Shown here: positions 60,301 through 64,000 of the stretch, piece after piece
How positions within the stretch are numbered: the stretch's first letter is position 1
Layout: every line of letters starts with the position of its first letter
NCBI GenBank assembly: GCA_001936135.1
Contig: CP012816.1
Coordinates: 2,539,501-2,603,500 of the forward strand
DNA from: Saccharomycopsis fibuligera x Saccharomycopsis cf. fibuligera
Lineage: Eukaryota; Ascomycota; Saccharomycetes; Ascoideales; Saccharomycopsidaceae
Length of the DNA: 64,000 bases
Direction: 5' to 3'
Translations under genes and position numbers: made by a program
Notes under the pieces: generated by a model
Seen by the model: only the letters and a program-made list of their open reading frames with translations
What the model was told of the DNA's origin: nothing
The model's database searches: none

Positions 60301-61185
60301 GCCTTGCTTTTTTAAACAATAGTCTGACCAGAACATCAACGCTGCTTGCCAATTACCTTTTGTAATATAGCACAAAACGACTTCATTCAACACTTTGTCT
60401 GCAAACAAATCAGGACAAAGGTTTATAGTTTTGGAAACAAGCTCTGCCGCGTGGTTGGACTGACCTGCATTTTCTGATAAAATGTAAATTGTGGCTGCCA
60501 ATTCTGTGGTTGTGTATTTCTCAAAAGGGATCTCAGAAAGTAGTGTAGTTATACCATCATACTGGTCTTTCTTTATAAGGTTCCGTATGAGCGCAGACCG
60601 TTCTCTCCGCAGACGTCTGAGATGAACTGATGTTGATGGGATAGCAATTTCACGATTGGGCACTTTTGCCATCCACGAGTGCCATTTTGGAATCGTACGA
60701 TTACCTAATTTTGGTTTTAAAGCCCTTTTTATAGAATTTTTACGACGATTTTTTTTTGCTATTTGATTCGACTGTACTATTCCGGGTTGCTTATCCTCAA
60801 GAGACTTTTGAAATTCTGATTCTGTTTTGTAAACATTATTCAAAAGGTTATTAAAATTGTATCTGCGGGAGTAAAAACGATTGATAATTTGATTTATGAG
60901 AATAGGCTGATTCTGGAGAATCTCACGGGCAGCACCGGGGTTTGTAAAGATTATGCTGTTCAGTTTGACCTCGAATCGATTAGTGGACTTTATTTTGTCC
61001 TTAAGTCTATATAAATTGATTCTGGGCACTCTGATATGTGATTGGGGAATCTTGGGGTTTGCGACGTAAGTTGGAGCAACACCAGCGGAGACGAAGTTAT
61101 TGAAAAGCAAGCGATTCCTGCTTCCCGTGAACTGTAAACTCCATAATAAGGCAGCCTCCTGCTGTTGCTGTTGAAGCCTTATCAT
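57364..61185 (-). CDS. Large PPR protein, probably mitochondrial
   Basis: 1273 residues from the ATG at 61185. The N-terminus (MIRLQQQQQEAALLWSLQFT) is basic with a Gln run, in line with a presequence. Pentatricopeptide-type helical repeats run from about residue 400 to 850, clearest in MYALARNGYYSKVQALYQQI, the stretch around ISAAIKLDDYKLVENILVKL, and FTRTGNFNAVILAFNHMIDN. The C-terminal third is helical without obvious repeats. Large PPR proteins of yeast bind specific mitochondrial transcripts; candidate functional counterparts are Pet309-type COX1 mRNA factors. I cannot choose between them and leave the symbol blank. The frame runs on upstream of 61185 without an ATG. Confidence 0.8.
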   Translation of the reverse strand: MIRLQQQQQEAALLWSLQFTGSRNRLLFNNFVSAGVAPTYVANPKIPQSHIRVPRINLYRLKDKIKSTNRFEVKLNSIIFTNPGAAREILQNQPILINQIINRFYSRRYNFNNLLNNVYKTESEFQKSLEDKQPGIVQSNQIAKKNRRKNSIKRALKPKLGNRTIPKWHSWMAKVPNREIAIPSTSVHLRRLRRERSALIRNLIKKDQYDGITTLLSEIPFEKYTTTELAATIYILSENAGQSNHAAELVSKTINLCPDLFADKVLNEVVLCYITKGNWQAALMFWSDYCLKKQGKVFLPDRKAYGEKFSPLLAIVDEIAKLDEEQLRAQLKSLKSKLVISIPENSKKRNISVQQQRADEFLYTSLLTALMLAARFKRHFVLMERLWYSKDPDYRTSQDLTLLIHLYLGSGMYQTAVEVYHNNPVLQNEDQFESILRSYGRLKDWDELKSLFDSLFNFDQLPNMTHYGFVMYALARNGYYSKVQALYQQILERKMIPSVYVYISLMEAAIQSHHYNDVAKWFYKFYEIEKRAMVLATKEGNSGLVTTVTRSKSAGFTLLLKSFAKLGLSSPVLKILNLFHRNTSASTDATGSISHKSIADTKMYTTAMSCCATTGDIINATKVYQMAKASTVVQFDEVFISTYMRVFAKAGKYKEVCRIFELFLQHMKPETRMFAEYISAAIKLDDYKLVENILVKLSNSNLQPDLTIFALLVEYYSKVQDLEAAQTVIQQMYESGIKPTQVHYNKLLQGFTRTGNFNAVILAFNHMIDNNVKADETTNLLLVNAVIQRDDRNRKRNFKQTYALLNELFEITNDESTSSRPMLNISLVNKFVDIFSKKISIQQAKAILSKYADLCEKYASAPSEESFSRSVGTLRTMIVIEGQQLNYPRVSEYFEKLVELLLRKRFKPFEGAKATPGLAPERVIRQEYQHYLEPVMRYKMEQLVHDQQVHKIVPLIDQLLKRKFKFSNSVMNLAVKLSLEEVSSFEAALYLTNKYLIRGFIYLRWVRKQRREHQEKVQVELLQLQEIPPEFKSWHWLQYFTLKCLDGAFVRYTIWQVQERYAQRYGPLVGLNTAVNNGNFVQHEQLPGFGKAQDVSVPQVDKNYNELLAQETRKINWVVRQYRRSFSAANSIHEDENIISSAEVEEEVEEEKPNTQQQIRSNTKLSTPKEEFKDDTRMPIYEELVEEILSELMEKYRVIMKHILRPRAQQSQTRFQRNIQNRKRMSAYYASVLQSSLSSASPEASADQQSNQSSGPASETKPTKDFVPEPLSK

Positions 61186-62125
61186 ATATTGTGGATATGC
61201 CAATTGGAGCTGGGCAAGTGGGTGTATTTTAGTTTGTGAAATCTTTGCGATGATATTCTGATCAAAGCCCGGTGAAGGCCGAAAAAGATTTAGTATTGTG
61301 TTTTTGGATGTGTGTACAGCGCTGGTGATGAATCAATTACGGCAAAAACATTTGCCCTTTGAAAGTGATATGCAACGAGGCTAATTATCAGGGGCAAAAG
61401 GTAGCTTGTGAATTGAGCGATGGTTAAACTGCTGTTCCATAGAATGATAAAAAACCTTGATGCTGTTTGTATGAAAAAAATTTTCGACAGCGCTTAGTAG
61501 CTGCAACCTCTCTATTTTTCTTGATTTTCCGATTTTCTGTTTTTTTTACTCGCCTGCAGTGCTATTTACCCTAATCAAAAATAGCCCATACAAAAGCACT
61601 GTGGAGCGATGGAACAGAGTTGAATAACACATACGGCGTGTATGTGCTCTTGTGTAAGTATATATTCTAGTATATTTACAAGGTACTGTCTGGAGGTGGA
61701 TCATCATGTAGTGATTGTTCAAGAAATAGCTGGCGAAGAGTATGCACATACCTAAAGCGTAAATCTGGATTTTAGCACTCCGCTGCCTATCACGATCCAG
61801 CAACATCGCGCTGCGAACCACCGTATTGGTAATCTTACTGGTTTGTACCTCTAAACGTACTTTTACTATGGCTCAAAAGGTAAAAAACACATGAATTATC
61901 CGCAACCTTCTTTTTGAAATTTACAGATACTGCCAAAAACCGCTTTTTATTAATCTGGTTAATATATATGGCTCTCTTGTTAACACTCAACCTCAAATAC
62001 AACATTACATACTTAATGCCTAACCCCATTTTTACATCAACTTTTTCTTCATACTCTTGATTTCTTAAATTGATTTCTTTGAATTCCCTCCATCTGTTTC
62101 TCCTTTTTCTCACCATTCATTTGTT

Positions 62126-62161
<36 letters not shown>

Positions 62162-63911
62162 TATTATTATTAAAAATAGTTAAGCTTTTGCTATAGCCAA
62201 TCAGCAAACATTGAAGTGAGTTGGTTTGGTTACTAATAGTTGTTGCTGCAGCTCAGTCGATTTTTTAACTCTATGAGCTGCTGGCGATATTTATATGTCA
62301 AACATGGGGCAAGCAGTGAGAAGTAGACGGCTCGCCCTTTTCAATAATAAATTATTCACAGGGTGCAGATCCTTGTAGATGACATAAAGCCCAACAATCA
62401 GAAGAAACTGTCTATATGCAGACACTTTGCCAGTTCGAAAACATGCCTTATGCCTGGAACGTCTTCATAAACCGTTCTCATAAGTAGTAATTTTTTAGTA
62501 AATTCACTACATGATTCTACTATTGCGGCAGGCATTCTTGAAATGATATATATTGTATTTCTAGAAAGTCAAATTAAAAACAATGAGAAATCAGTTTATA
62601 CTGAAATGTTTATGAAAGTATTTAGCCCACAAAGTACATAACTTTTTAAAGAGCAAAATTATAGCTCCGTCTGGAAAAACATTTAATCTGTTGCATCTCA
62701 AAAGGCACTTTTAAATATTTTTTTTTTTTTTTTTTTTTTTTTTTACAGCCTGCCATTATGTCTGAGATTTTCAAACCGTTGAAAAATAGTTCAAAAGAGT
62801 AGGCCTCGAATCAGAACAACATTAAGTAAGTATTTTTCTTCTTTCTTTATTTGCAAACGTACCACTGTTTCAAAAAGCAGTATCATGGCACACGTTTTTT
62901 AATGAATCGTTGTACTACAGAAAAATAATTTTTTTTATTGTTAGAAAATTTGTTATGTCGCTGATAGAACATAGCTGGAAGCTTCACAATATCTAAAACC
63001 TAACGGGCTCTAAACCTAAATAACTACCACTAACTTTCATTTGTGCGGGATTTGAAGCTTACTTATTCCAGTAACAAAAGAAACTGCAATTAATAACAAC
63101 CACGCCCAAAAGATATCTTTTTGGTGCACAACGTGAGGAACAGTAGAAATATAAGACATCCAGAAGAGAATAAATTGTTTACATTTCTTATTATTTATAA
63201 ACACACACGTGAAAATCGTGACCTTCAAAAATAGAGTTAACTAAGTTATCAACATAGGGTCTGTCTCTTTCTGATGTCCTCACCACAGCCAGGAAGCACC
63301 ACAGCCAGGAAGCAGTTTCCAGACGAAAAAGAACAACATACATAGAACTGGCTAAGCAGAGGTCTTCTGGCAAACATAGTGGCTCGTTACTTTGGAGACG
63401 CTCACAGAACAGTCGAGCCGAGCAAAGCCAGAGAAGGCAAGCGCGGTACGGTGCGACAAAACTGCGTTTGTGCTTACAGCTACATGATCTAGCACTACCC
63501 GCTTTTTTCCCTCTTCTCAGATTTTCTGCCTTTTTTCCTTTGATTTGTCTGCAATAGCTGTTCAATTACTTATCGTTTTCCTCCTTTTTATACTTTGTTA
63601 GCACTCTTTGGTCTCTCCCAGAGTTTTCGCGCTACACATCTCATATACAGTTGAATATCATCTTTCTATTACTGGACGATATCAGCTGGCCTCCAATTCA
63701 TTTCAAAAAACTTTCATTTGAGTTTGCAGGTTCTATTTGTTACTGATTTATGGGGCGTTTAATAAAGCAAAAGGTGAAGGAGATAAAAACAGAAGACCAT
63801 TTCAAAAATTTTTAGTTTCGTTTTATTTCTGAAACTGGCCCAAATATTACATAATTACCAATTGATTTCGTTCACTGCTCAAGATAGCTGTGCGCGCTTT
63901 TTGCAGACAAA
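61186..63911. other. 2.7-kb region upstream of the last gene
   Basis: This lies between the divergent PPR gene and the partial gene. It contains (ATT)n at about 62132-62170 and a T run at about 62718-62744 ending TTTACAG. A 14-codon ORF starts at 62758, and GTAAGT lies near 62826. Such signals could belong to a leader intron of the downstream gene or to a non-coding RNA, but no TACTAAC site supports this. A 93-codon ORF on the minus strand (61835-62116) is not accepted. Confidence 0.45.
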
Positions 63912-64000
63912 ATGGTTTTCCGCTCAAACTCAGGTTCGAAAAGGGTTTCTGTAAATTATGGTGATTTAAGCGAAGACATGCTCAAGTTGGCATCTCAATC
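63912..64000 (+). CDS. Start of an unidentified gene (partial)
   Basis: An ATG at 63912 opens a frame that runs to the right edge: MVFRSNSGSKRVSVNYGDLS and a further nine codons. The short visible N-terminus is Ser/Arg-rich with an acidic turn (SEDMLKLASQ). This is too little to name the product. A long AT-rich upstream region with a T run fits a promoter. Confidence 0.6.
   Translation, partial: MVFRSNSGSKRVSVNYGDLSEDMLKLASQ

Noticed and set aside
61835-62116. 93-codon basic ORF (starts MVRKRRNRWREF)
   Set aside because: Only the first residues look protein-like. The rest is AT-driven and has no recognisable family.
1-64000. tRNA genes, transposons, CRISPR arrays, telomeric repeats
   Set aside because: No tRNA T-arm motif with a matching stem, no reverse transcriptase or transposase frame, no spaced direct-repeat array and no telomere-like repeats were seen by eye.

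Overview
The window is nuclear DNA of a budding yeast (Saccharomycotina). Single-exon genes are tightly packed on both strands. Intergenic DNA is AT-rich and full of long A/T runs. Five introns are supported, each near the 5' end or in the leader apart from BTN1's, and each has a perfect TACTAAC branch site. Almost every protein has a clear Saccharomyces cerevisiae counterpart, but many are longer and carry Asn/Gln/Ser low-complexity inserts. In-frame CTG codons looked rare in my partial hand scan: about four in VPS33, and none in the stretch of the MSS4 kinase domain that I checked. This fits the CUG-Ser clade (Candida/Lodderomyces/Debaryomyces) but does not prove it, so CTG is read as Leu here with that caveat.

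Layout: 0-6 kb holds the start of TSR1 (-), RPS29 (+) with a probable leader intron, and the STE23-type metalloprotease (-). 6-14.6 kb holds an SMF3-like Nramp transporter (+), MHR1/mL67 (-, intron), a YKR070W-like HAD protein (+, intron) and CYC2 (+). 14.6-24.5 kb holds HSP90 (+) with a heat-shock element, VPS33 (-), a secreted RNase T2 (+) and a small unknown membrane protein (+). 24.5-38.3 kb holds MSS4 (-), COQ11 (+, intron), a Gln-rich unknown (-), PSA1 (-), a 3.1-kb gene-free stretch and NAT4 (-). 38.5-51 kb holds MMS22 (+), FCP1 (-) and the elongase ELO2/FEN1 (-). 51-56.3 kb is a GC-rich island with BTN1 (-, intron) and a divergent GPI-type pepsin-fold protein (+). 57-64 kb holds a large PPR protein (-) and the first 89 nt of another gene (+).

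The genes are mostly independent housekeeping genes, not an operon or an obvious cluster. Loose functional groups are mitochondria (MHR1, YKR070W-like, CYC2, COQ11, PPR), endomembrane and vacuole (SMF3, VPS33, BTN1, MSS4, ELO2), and cell wall or secretion (PSA1, RNase T2, pepsin-like protein). I found no mobile element, tRNA, rRNA, CRISPR array or plasmid feature. I also found no convincing new multi-gene system. The most unusual items are the GC island, whose edge falls inside the pepsin-like gene, and the altered catalytic motifs of that protein.
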